From Jacaranda mimosifolia (taxonomy: Eukaryota; Streptophyta; Magnoliopsida; Lamiales; Bignoniaceae), in the NCBI GenBank assembly GCA_018894105.1, contig CM032126.1:24340391-24404390 (forward strand): a stretch of DNA of 64,000 nt. The letters are read 5' to 3'. The translations under genes were made by a program, and so were the position numbers. The notes under the pieces are model-generated. The model ran no database searches and was not told the DNA's origin. It saw only the letters and a program-made list of their open reading frames with translations. Positions 24,902 through 36,023 of the stretch are shown in pieces (the first letter of the stretch is position 1; every line of letters begins with the position of its first letter).

Positions 24902-27249
24902 GGTTAATTACAGGGACCTCTCCTTAGGTTTGGCGTATTTATATAAGCTGCTCTAAGGTTTGCGAAATTATGACTACTTTCTCTGGTTTGTCTCCGCCTA
25001 ACAACTATGCCCTACTATTAGTCAAACAAATGATTTTTGTTGATGTCAGCTTTGACAATATTTGAAAATTCAATTATGTCCTTAATTTGACTGGAGTTGA
25101 CTATTGACCATGTTATTGGACTAAAATACCCTTATGTGTTTCATGTATGTGTGGATTTACTTGTAATTATGAAAACTTTAAGGGGGGTTATTGTAACAAA
25201 TTAAACTAATGATTAATGTAACGGTTGGAAATTAATTAATTTAAATAATTAAAAAAAATAATTTTTAAAAATAATTAATTATTTTTAAAATTAAAATTAG
25301 TTAATATTTTCATTTACTTTATTATTTTACAATAATTTTTTTTATTATTTAAATATTTATTGTGAACTTTCAAGTTACATATAACACTCTTAGATGAATG
25401 TATTGTTACATAGACCCTTTTTGGCAAAAAGCCTACAATCTATTAACCCTCCCTTGTCAAGTTAATGACTTACAATATGGCCCCTTTAAATAGACAGTAA
25501 CACTGAGCTTTAGAAAACCAAAAATATTGTAATCCAATCAACATATTTGAACATAAAGTATATAGCCAAAAACTGCTACATATTTAACCACTCAACTAGT
25601 CACTCAAATTTCATGGCATGCACAAATTTTCTTCACATAATAAAGCATGTACAACTCTAAAGAGTTATATAAAACATCAACCAACTTCACAAAACCATCA
25701 ACTAAAAATTGTGTATTTGGCCATCAATTAATAGTTTAAAATGACAAAAAAATAGTGATAATAAATTGGATTAATTTTTGTTCTCCAATAGCATCATCAA
25801 AACCCCCTCCAACTTCATCAACTCCTCTACTACCAGCTTCATCAACCCCTCCAACTCCATCATCAAAGTCAATATTGTCATCAACAAGACCATCTATAGC
25901 AGCATGGGCATTTCCAACAACAACAGTAAGGCCATCTCCAATAGTAGCAGTAACAAAGTCATCTTTAGCAGCAACAGGGTCATTTCACTTACATAATATC
26001 TAGAACAGAACATAATAGAATAATTTCAAAGTTTAAGCATTACAACTAACATCCTCCACATTTCTGTTGGTTACAAATTAAACCTTAAATAATTTAAGAC
26101 ATAACAAGTACTTTACTTCAACAATTTCTGTAACACTAAATTGAGTCAAACATCCAAATACAGTGTCAAACATTCAAATATAAAGTTTATAATATTACAT
26201 TTAACAACCCTAAAATTGATACGCATTTCAAATCAGACCTCAAACATGTTTCAGTCTAACAAATACCCCACATACAGAATATAAAAACTAGAAAACACGA
26301 AGTATAACATTACATAATGATCAAAGAAAGAACAATAATGTGAATGGACTTATTCTTCATAACAGACATACAAGAACTAATACCATTCTTGATTACATTT
26401 TACACAAATTTTCTGTTCTAAACAAAACATCGAAGGATAGGAATGAGTTTCTTTCAAAGGATGCAAGATTTCTGTCCTAGAAATAGGGTTTCTTTCTAAA
26501 CAACATCAATTTTTTCTAAAAATAGCAAAAATGAGTATAGTAATCAAAAGGTAAAGTATTTATTTGGTGTCAACAACTAAAGATAGGATTTTTCATAAAT
26601 AACATCAAATCATGCAAAATAAAGCTATACAACCATCAAATAAATATTGCAGCACATAATATTTGTCAAAAACCACAAGAAAGAAGATTTTTGGAGAAAA
26701 AAATAAGTTACCTAGCTTTATTAAATCACAAAACAGTAAAGCCCAATACAAATCTCACTAAAACCAACTCCATCTAATACAAAAATAAGGAAAAATAGTT
26801 GTAATAACACTTTCCCACACCTTTGTGAGCCATTTTCAATTGAAAAGATAAAATGCCCTAAAAACCTTCATGACCGCATCGTTTGGTGTGCAGGAAGATG
26901 AAGAACCTGAAGTTTTTCTGGTAGGTTTTGTGGCCGGAAAACCAATATACATCACTAACAGAGAGGAATAGGGCCTTCAGGTGGGGGGCGGGGGGAACTA
27001 GCGAGATTGGAGGGAAATAAGTGCCTATGTGTTCTTCATACATAGAGAGGTAGAAACGTCTTTTTCTTTTTAGTAGTTTTTTTATTTTTTATTTTTCTAA
27101 ATAAATGAGGGTATAACGGTCATTTTTCCCGTTTTGTTACGTTTTCTAAACGGCAATTAACATTAGGGGAGGTGTTCGTAATTTTGGAAATCTCAAGAGT
27201 AATTTCCATAATTAGATCAAATCTCACGGGAGATCACTGTAATTAATCC
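24902..27249. mobile_element. Mutator-like element (about 2.35 kb) inside the copia LTR
   Basis: The ends are inverted: GGTTAATTACAGGGACCTC at the left, and GGATTAATTACAGTGATCTC on the other strand at the right. Weaker similarity extends for about 100 bp inward, which suggests a long terminal inverted repeat. The direct repeat AAGTTATA flanks both ends (24,893-24,900 and 27,251-27,258); with one mismatch it can be 9 bp, the usual size for Mutator-like elements. The uninterrupted LTR copy at about 59,218 shows the same AAGTTATA once, so it acts as the empty site. The superfamily call is inferred from TIR length and TSD size. Confidence 0.75.
25755..25990 (-). pseudogene. Acidic, glycine-rich coding-like segment inside the Mutator-like element
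   Basis: The minus strand is open across this stretch and encodes Asp/Gly/Val-rich sequence with repeated VDE-V/A-G and DDGVGG-like phrases. The + strand frames over the same bases are low-complexity Ser/Pro/Thr and look like shadows. Acidic regions of this kind occur near the N terminus of some plant Mutator-like transposases, but no catalytic domain or zinc finger is visible elsewhere in the element. The element therefore looks internally deleted. Confidence 0.3.
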
Positions 27250-27659
27250 TAAGTTATAAATATTTCACAAAGTAAACAATGAGATTTAATTATTTCATAT
27301 AAAATCATAAACTATTTAATAATATAAAATGGAACATAATTATTCTTATGCTTCTCCCACTTGTTTCTGTCACATCATGTTATGATTTAATAAGAAAAGC
27401 ATAATGTGCACGCAATTCCACTATTGAACCATGTCCCGCAACACTAAACTTGCTCCCATGATTCATAATTAAGAATATGGTCCAACTCTAATGTCATGAT
27501 CAACAAGACCATTAAATATGTTATCTTAATTCAAAACATTCATGTATACTATTTAGAAACAGAAAAATCAAAAACAAATTATAATTGAGCTCATAGTGTC
27601 AAATAAGTAATATAATCATTTAGTTCATACTATCATTAATGACGCCTAACAATGTCCAT

Positions 27660-30443
27660 TTGTTTAGCATGCTCATTAATTATTTGGGCGGTAGTCCTTT
27701 TGCTAATAGTTTTGCTATGATAAAATTTGTGCTAATATGTTCAATTGACACATTTTGTTTCTGAACTTTTTCTTTAATGGCAAAGTACTTTATACCTATA
27801 TGCTTTAACACTCTTGGAATACTTGTTTCTAGATAAGAAGACTGCTGTAGAATTGTCATAATAAATTTTCAATGGTCTAGCAGTATTATCGACAACTTGA
27901 AGTCCCAAAATAAAGTTTGCATCCATAACCCATGAATAGCAGCTTGCAATGTTTAAAAACTTGGATCGGATCGGGCGATCAAACTGGTCGGACCGTCAAT
28001 TGCCTTATGATCTGGTCCGATTTTGAGTAAAAACTAGCAGACAAAGAAAATCATCCGAACTAGTGGTCGGACCGTTTGAACCGTTGAATCATTCACGGTT
28101 TATAAAAATTGAACTGGTTCATTTGTTTCTTCTCTTCCCTTTAATTTTTAGCATAATTAATATTTTTTTGATTTTTTTGGCCTAATGTGAACTTTCAAAG
28201 TTAAGATACATCTTAAAAAGGTAAAAGCCTAAAACACTAAAATAGATCTACAAAAGAAGAGCCCAAAATCAAATCTAACATTCTAATTTTTAAATCCTAC
28301 TAGAAGGTAGAAACCTTTGCCCAACCTTTGTGCTCTTGTCTATCTCTTCCAAGAAATTCTAACTTATAAAATCGAACAATATAATTTAGAGTCTTTATGT
28401 TTTATGTTTGGTATTTTATTAACTTTTAAGTAATATATAAAATATACAATATATATTACATAATTATGACATCACGGTTCAATTGCGGTTTGATCAACAG
28501 TTGAACTAGTGAACCGTGAACTAGTAAGCTTTTTAATTCAATAAATGATCCGATTTTTCAAACACTGTAGCCTGTGGCCTCTATACAAGCTACAAACTTA
28601 GCCTCCATGATAAACCTAGCAATGACAAGCCAGTTCACACTTTTATGAGAAATGGCCCCTCTAGCTAATAGGAACATATAACCAAATGTGGATTTCCTTA
28701 GATCAATACATATAACAAAATTTGAATATAAATATCTGAGAACTTCTAAGAGATCCATTCTTTTATAAATGAGTGTGTAATCTTTAGTTCCTTACAAATA
28801 TCTAAGCACTTTCTTTACAGCTCTCCAATGATTCATCCCAAGATTATTTTGGTATTTACCTAGCATTCCAACAACAAAAATAATGTCTAGTCTAGTGCAA
28901 GTTTGAGCATACATTAAGCTCTCAACAATAGATACATAAGAAATATTCTTTATTTGTTCTCTTTCCGATTAATTCTTTGGACATTGTATAAGATTAAATT
29001 TGTCCCCCTTCTGAATTGAAACCATTCTTGCTAAATATTATCTATCTTAAATCTTTCAAGAATTTTATTAATATAGGACTTTTGAGATAACCCAAACAAT
29101 CAGTACAGTTTATCGAAGCACTTCAATTCTTATCACATAAGTTGCATCTTTCATATCTTTAATTTCACAGTTCTTATAAAGGAATTTCTTAGTTTCATGT
29201 AATAAACCAAAGTCGTCTGTAGTAAGCAAAATATCATCAACATATAATATTAGAAAAATAAACTTACTCGCACTAACCTTTATATATACATATACACACA
29301 CAATCAATGATGTTTTCTTTAAAACCTACAGATTATAGTATCACTAAAATACAATAATATTGTCAAAAAGCTTGTTTAAGTCCATATATTGATTTCTTTA
29401 ACTGACACACCATATGTTCCTTCCTTTAACTGAAAAGCCTTTAGGTTGTTCTATATAAACTTCTTCATCTAAATTCACATTGAAAAAAGGTAGTTTTAAC
29501 GTCCATTTGGTTTAACTCTAAATTGTAATGAGCCCTCGTTTTTACTAAGTGAATGAATGAATTTTACTTTCTTTACATTATTATCTTTCATCGTTGAATG
29601 AATTATTTGAGGTGCTTGCACATTGCTCTTCAGAGTACACTAAATTATTTAAGGAAAGCCAAGATGATTCTAAGTGAATCTTTCTTATATACTAGTGAAA
29701 ACGTCTCTTTATAATGAATGCATCTTTTTGAGTAAAGCGTAGCTTTATATCATTTGTATTGCCATTAGAATCTCTTTATCTTAAAGACCCACTTGCAACC
29801 AACCTTTAGACAGTTCATTGAGATCCAAAACTTGATTGTGATTCATAAATTTCAACTCATCTTCTATTGTGTCAACCAATTTACTAGATCATCACAACTA
29901 ATGGTTTGAGAATTTGAAATTGGATTATGATTTATTTCTGTGTCAATATCTGATTCTTGTAGATAAACTCCATTATCATAACGGACGGCATGCCTCTTTT
30001 TTTTCAGAGATCTTCTTAATTGTGTTTCCTCTGTTATAGGATTATTATTGACACTTTCATTATGGAGTACTCGATCATTGACTTAGTGTTCTTGGCTATT
30101 GTTAGATTGCATAACAACTCCAAGAACAACGATTTTAGAAGTTATGACTTTAGAAACTTGCCCTCTAACTATTTGAATGCCAATATCATGTAATTCTTTG
30201 CTCCCCTAGTTTCACCATTTTCAATAAACCTAGCATTTACAAACTCAATGATTCTTGTACAATGATTAGACAAGTTAAATCCATAACCCTTAGATTTTTC
30301 TGGATATCCAATAAAAAACCACTAGTTGTTCTGAAATCCAATTTTGTTTCATGTGGATTATTCTGTTGTATAACCCTGAAGATGCTGCTACTTTAAACTT
30401 TCTTCTAGTCCACAATTTAAAAGGAGTTTTGGAGACTGCCTTA
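27660..30443 (-). pseudogene. Ty1/copia pol: reverse transcriptase and RNase H half, decayed
   Basis: On the minus strand, reverse transcriptase carries the YVDDILL active-site motif at about 29,230. A connection region and RNase H follow, with a MEAKFVACIEAT-like block near 28,580. RNase H resumes on the far side of a MITE (DANFI, LKIYYDNSTAV near 27,870) and the reading ends with an AKGLPP-like block at 27,690. Stops and frameshifts are frequent. The 5' continuation (integrase, gag) is beyond the hAT element at 34,729. A complete parent would encode gag-protease-integrase-RT-RNase H in one frame. Confidence 0.85.
27947..28566. mobile_element. hAT-type MITE (about 620 bp) interrupting copia RNase H
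   Basis: It begins CAATGTTTAAAAACTTGGATC and ends as the complement of AGTGTTTGAAAAATCGGATC. The flanks GCAGCTTG (27,939-27,946) and GTAGCCTG (28,567-28,574) agree at 6 of 8 positions, both differences being transitions. Copia RNase H coding lies on each side. The interior is rich in GGTCGGACC/GAACCG words. It is the same family as 48,839-49,418. Confidence 0.82.
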
Positions 30444-30865
30444 CTAGGAACTAGGCGTAGAAATAGGCTAGGTCAGGTTTTGGCTTAAATAGGCTAGGTT
30501 TGTTGTACAAATAACAAGTATGAGCCTAGCCTATTATTTGTGATGGGCTTTTTTTTAGGGTTAGACCTAACCTTTTTAATATATTCTAAAACCTTAACCT
30601 AGCCTGAAAACCTATTTAAAAATCTATTTTTTACTAAGGCTTCAATTAAATAAATTAAAAATTTTAATATGCTCAAACTTGTAATTATGCAATAATTGAA
30701 ATGATAAATAACAGATACATAATTATGAAAGCTCAAATATAAGTATAAGTGTTATTTCAACAAAAAAGTAATACCAAAAAGTATAAAGGATTTCATAAAG
30801 AACATATTAAAGAAATCAAATACAATTCACTAAAAACATAAACTAGAACCAACAATAGATCACCA

Positions 30866-30970
30866 CCCAGTGGCCTGTGGCCCGGCAGTATAAGTCTCCC
30901 ACATAATGTGGGAGGTTAGGAGTTCGAGACCTAACGGACTACTGATGTGCGTGTGTATATATAAAAAAAA
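30866..30970 (+). mobile_element. SINE (105 bp) nested in the hAT transposon, perfect 19-bp TSD
   Basis: The 19-bp direct repeat AACCAACAATAGATCACCA lies at 30,847-30,865 and 30,971-30,989. The insert is GC-richer than its surroundings. It contains a box-B-like AGTTCGAGACC at about 30,921 and ends in a TATATATA plus A-run tail. A CCAGTGGCCTGTGG segment at the start could hold a diverged box A. It is short for a SINE, so it may be 5'-truncated or a small tRNA-derived family. Confidence 0.9.
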
Positions 30971-31259
30971 AACCAACAATAGATCACCAGAAAAAAAGAA
31001 GAAGAAAGTAATTAATTAAGTCTTCCAAATAAATCATTACACAAATACCTATCCTTAAAATGTTGGCTTTGTCAAATCTTCAATTTGATTTCTTCTTCTT
31101 GTTCATAGATCTTTAAAACAAGAAATCAATTTATGTTAATAAATCTTTTCAATACTTTAATAACAATTAATTAACAAATACTAAAAATAAAAAAAAAATC
31201 ATTTCAATATATAAATTGTACCTTTTGTTTTCTTTTTAAACCTTACTTTTTGTGAAGCC

Positions 31260-33297
31260 AATCTCCACCACAAATAAGTATTTCAATAAATTCTTCATTC
31301 AATCTAGAACGAAAATCATCAATAACTCTTCCTTAGGTACTAAATATTGATTCTGATGCTATTGTTGAGATAGGAATTACTAGAATATCTAGCCATTCCT
31401 AATAAAATTTTATGTTTTAAGCTATTGCTCTTCCGCCATATTAAATCACTGAAGGAACCACTATCATCAGGAATATAAATGCTCTCCTCAAGATAAGCTT
31501 CTAATTCTGATTTCACTAGTGAACGGCTTCCCTTTCACGCACAATGCTCATAAATGATCAAATCCAATGATAATTGAGGATTTAACCACGGAGGTGGAGA
31601 TAGATGGCAAGTTGCTTTTGTTGGTATTAACGTCATCAGTAGAGGATGATTCTTTCAAACTCAAAGCTACATATTCCTCATATAATTCTTGCAGTGAAGA
31701 CAACACTCTATCTGTGTTTTCTTTAGCAACTCCAGGTTCATATATCAATGGAAAACATATATCAATGATATGAAACTTGCGCCTAGGATTAAACACGCTT
31801 GCAATGGCCATCAACAAATTGTATTCCCCCTAATATTTATCAAATTTCACTTTCATAGGGGCTACCATTTCTCTCATGAAAAGATCCTTATCCCTTGATG
31901 CATTGTCGATTACTTGTTTCACCCTCCAAATTTTACCAAGATATAGGTTTGCAGTGGGATAATCACTACCTGAAATTACATGAGTGGCAAGATTGAACAC
32001 CTCTAAAACTTGACAAACCTTCTCAAACTTTTCCCAATCCTCATATGAAGGAATAGTGCCAAAATGTGGATCTCTTTCTTTATAAGCTGGAAAGATAATC
32101 TTGAATTTCAACGCAGTGATAACACATGAAATGTTGAATTCCATCTTGTGAAACAATCAATAACAAGCTTCCTTTCTTTCAAGCGCTTTTGTTCAACAAT
32201 ATCACAAAAGGTCTTTAGAGTTGCATCACTATGGTTAATATACTTGACACTTTTACGAATATTATGAGTGATGTCCTTAATCTTACTAAGACCATCCTGT
32301 AACAACAAATTTAATGTGCATGCAACATCTAACATGAAAGAAGGTTCCATCAAGGATAACCTGGTACTTAATGATAAGTTGTCTTTTAGATTCCTTATGC
32401 ACGAGTCATTGTAAGAAGCATTATCCACAGAAACTAGGAACACATTGTTTTTGAATCCCCATGCTTTCAAACACTGAAGGATAGCATCTGCTACATCAAT
32501 TCCACGCTTTGGAGCTGGTACTTTCACAAAACTCAAAACCCTCTTTTGAAGTTGCCACTTCGAATCAATGAAATGACTTGTAATAACTATGAGTTCTGCA
32601 ATCTGATGAACCGATTTCCACATATCAGTAGTTAAACTAATCTTACTAACAATTTTCAATTTTGTCTTTAATTTCTTCTTCTCTACATCAAAAATTACTA
32701 AACAATGATTTGTCACAGTTTTATGAGTAATTTTTTGAAACTCCAAGTTCGCACACTGAAAGCTCACATCCAAACTTAATCCTCAATAATACCGAAAGGC
32801 TAGTTGTGCACCATAATTGCAGCAACAATAATTTCTCTCATCTTCTTGCTACAATACCTAGCTAGCTCCAGGAGTTATAAAAGGGTTAATAGCTGATTGA
32901 CTTAGAAGACTGAAAAGGAATTCTGGCTTGAACTTTTTTTGATGCCTTATGCATTCTTCTTTGCAAGCATTTCTCTATATGTCTCCTTAAATGGCTAGTG
33001 CTAGCTCCCTTAATTTACACTAGTAGATAATTTGCTTTTACAAAATCTACATATTGCTTTCTTTGCACCACCAATATCCTAAATCTTGTCAAAATCATTC
33101 CAAACAGGCAATGTCTTTCGCATTTTCCTCTTAATGACACAATCACCATTGGGCACATTTTCTTCAAGTAGGCTTGCATTTGTTTGAACATGTTTACTGC
33201 TTTGACTGGCTTTATTGGGAGAAATAAAATTAGTTGACACTACTTTATTACTTTCTGACGGAGAAGACATCATGATCCTATAACATGTTGAAAACAA
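31260..33297 (-). pseudogene. hAT transposase, broken by stops and frameshifts
   Basis: Read on the minus strand, a BED-type zinc-finger remnant (PVWNDFDKI, then CRFC) lies at about 33,030-33,110. The main catalytic-core frame is at 32,108-32,773, with TTDMWKS, VSVDNASYNDSC and the conserved CFTRWNSTFHVL block. Adjoining frames follow at 31,830-32,156 and 31,548-31,817. The C-terminal dimerisation region at about 31,260-31,380 carries ASESIFST followed by an in-frame TAA and then GRVIDDFRSRL. At least three frame changes and one stop show that it cannot make a full transposase. Confidence 0.9.
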
Positions 33298-33499
33298 AAT
33301 TGTTAATAAAATATACCAACAAGAAAAAATGATGCGTCATAATATTAAAGCTTAAATCTTGAAGTAAATGTATATAATTACTCATCAAATAATTAAATAA
33401 ATCTGCAAACATAAAGCACTAAAATTGAGATCTGTTGTTGAACTTCACATGAATGTATGAGCATATCTATCTATTACCAATAATTTCTTTTACTTATTG

Positions 33500-33519
33500 A
33501 GAGAGAGAGAGAGAGAGAG
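33500..33519. repeat. GA microsatellite
   Basis: Ten or so uninterrupted GA units lie just upstream (minus-strand sense) of the hAT transposase frame. Confidence 0.9.
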
Positions 33520-34728
33520 CCACAATTACAAACAATATCACATCATGAAAAGTTTGAAGTCAAACTCTTTCAACAACACTACAATGATCTTGTCTTTCTT
33601 CTTCACTTTCATATTCTTTGTATTATATTACTTTCTTGTTCTCATATTTAACATAAAAACTTACCAAATTCTTGTAGCAACACACCAAACGTGATAGGCT
33701 GCAATGGCGTTGACGACGAACTTGGAGTTTAAGTCAATGAATCATAGACACGACTTTTGAGTACTAATTTAGTTTGGAAGGAAAATTAGGGTAAACTATT
33801 TTTTAGTAGTAAAGAAAGCATATAAAAAAATAAAAAATATCTAAAAAGTAATAAAATTAAGTCATCTTATATTACCTTATTAATACATAATATTTATATA
33901 ATTATTTTATATTATTAAGCTATTGTCTATGTACATAATATTATTATGATATTGAGACTTGGATTAGACAAATTTGAGCAATCATGGAAGAATTGTGGTA
34001 GTGTTAGGCGATGAGACACAAATATTTTCTTAGTTTTAGTATTATAAATTTTTTAAATAAGATTGGATGATTCCATGAATGCATTACTAAGATTAACACT
34101 CCAAAGAAAAAAAAAACTATTGACAAAATATTATGTAGAAATATTAAAATACAAAACAATTCTATTTTTTTTATAAATAACAATTTTTACAAGTTTAATA
34201 GAGTCAAAAGTTTTGTAGAAGTCTTCACTATTAAAAATTAGTAATAAGATAATTAGGTTTTATTACTATTGTCAATTAATGACAAATTTATAATAATAAT
34301 ATTAAGTGACATCAAATTGATAAATGATTTGAAACAATATTTATGTTGTTACCATATTAGTCAATGTATGTATGTGATAGTAATGATAACTTAGATACAA
34401 ATAATTTATTGTTAGTATTAAACTTATATTATAATTATTATTCTAAGATAAATTATTGTTACTTAACATATTTTGTTATTGAAATTTTTGACATTACTAT
34501 TTAATATTATATTGTTAATATTGATTTTTTTATGTAGAGAAGGATAAATAAGCTAGCCTAGTAAACTTTGTGAACTTTTAAAAGAGTTTAATTAGTCTAG
34601 TCTATTTAGTTCAAAATGTTACTTTTTAAGCCTTTACCCGATCTTTTTATTAAAAAGGCTAGGCTTTGATGAGTAAGTAGACTAAGCCATAGGTCTTTGA
34701 TGAGTAGCCTGGCCTATTCCTTTCTTTA

Positions 34729-36023
34729 CTAGGAACCTAGTTTAATAAGTACATAGCAGTTTTTAAGGCATGCATCTACAACGATAAGGGTAGAGATGAA
34801 TGACTTAACATGCTTCCAACCATTTTCATTAAAGTACGGCTTTGCCTTTTTACTACACCATTTTGTTATGGCATTTGTGCATGATGTGTTAAGCACAAAT
34901 GCAACGTCTTTTAATGAATTTAGCAAATGGACGTGAATTTGTCCTAATTCATCATACTTTCCATAATATTCACCACTGCTATCAGATTTAATAATTTTCA
35001 CCTTCTTATCTAAATCCATTTCAACCTTGTTAATATAAATCTCAAGAGCATTCATAAATTGAGTTTTTTCATGCAATAGATAAACATACCCTAATTGGTT
35101 AAATTATTAATAAAGGTGATAAAATATTTTTATCCACCAAAAGATGGAACATAAAATGGACCACATATAAGGTGTATATAATTTCAAGAGCTTGACCTTC
35201 TCGTGCCATTTTTCTTAGTAATGTGTCTTACATGTTTTTCTTTAATACAATTTATACACACTCCAAGATCAATAAAATCCAAATTGGGAAGAATTTCATT
35301 CTTTATTAATCTGTCCATTCTTTCTTTTGATATATGATCTAAACGTTTATGCCACAAGTAAGCAGAATTTCATCCACTAAACTGTGTTTGGTTCCAACTT
35401 TATGATGCAAAGTCATTAAAGTCTTATTAGAATGAATATCAAATTTTAAGATTGTAAAGACCATCACATAAGATTCTAGAACCAATGATATTATTATTTT
35501 TAAATAAACAAAAAATCCACAACCAAATGAAAAGTAAATCCAGCTTTATCTGATTTTAGTAAAGAAACTAAGTTGTGAGAAAAATAGGCACATAAAGAGT
35601 TTGATATAAATCCCAATAATGCGCAATATCAAAATTTGGACAATAAGTGACAATTCCTTCAAGTGAAATTTTCTTTATATTTCCCACATAAACAAACTTA
35701 CTTTGTTCTATTGTTTGAATCAAAAGAAATCCTTGCATCGTATTGAAAATATGAGTAGTAAAGCCAAAAATCAAGCCACCAAGATTTATAAGAAACATTA
35801 GGAAAGTTAGATTTGTAACATACAAAAGCACTTGGATTACCTTTCTTTTCAAACCATGCATTCTATTTTGGGCAATCCTTCTCGTGGTGTCTAGTTTTAT
35901 GAAAAAATTTACACTTATCATACTTGTGTTCCTTCTTATGGTTAGGTTTAGAAGATTCATTCAAGTTGTGTAAGGTTGTGCTTTGCAAGCACACGTTTGG
36001 AGTAAGCTTTTCTGAAGATGTAG
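34729..36023 (-). pseudogene. Ty1/copia integrase, protease region and gag zinc-knuckle segment
   Basis: Minus-strand frames give, 5' to 3', a gag CCHC knuckle (a CKFFHKTRHHEKDC-like block near 35,895, with the first Cys spacing altered) and a WWLDFW-like protease-region tail near 35,770. Integrase follows at 34,729-35,076, with KSDSSGEYYGKYDELGQ and a CSKKAKPYFNENGWKH-like block. It is continuous with the pol half at 27,660-30,443 once the hAT element and one TSD copy are set aside. Several stops interrupt it. Confidence 0.82.

Larger units (their letters stand above)
24525..27350 (-). mobile_element. 3' LTR of the minus-strand copia element, split by a Mutator-like element
   Basis: LTR sequence is at about 24,525-24,900 and 27,250-27,345. 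It is recognised because the same sequence occurs uninterrupted at about 58,820-59,345 (shared words such as CTTAAGCATAAA, ATTACTTAAATAAATG and GAGATTTAATTATTT). On the minus strand it follows a polypurine tract AAGTGGGAGA at about 27,357. That is the normal position of a copia 3' LTR after pol. The exact LTR ends are uncertain. Confidence 0.7.
30452..34728 (-). mobile_element. hAT-superfamily transposon (4,277 bp) inserted in copia pol, perfect 8-bp TSD
   Basis: The left end is TAGGCGTAGAAATAGGCTAGG. The right end, read on the opposite strand, is TAAAGAAAGGAATAGGCCAGG. The 8-bp direct repeat CTAGGAAC flanks it exactly (30,444-30,451 and 34,729-34,736). The interior encodes a decayed minus-strand hAT transposase. 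Subterminal words based on AGGCTAGGTT recur near both ends (30,470-30,600 and 34,555-34,715), typical of hAT transposase binding regions. Copia pol coding continues on both sides. A SINE lies inside. Confidence 0.95.
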
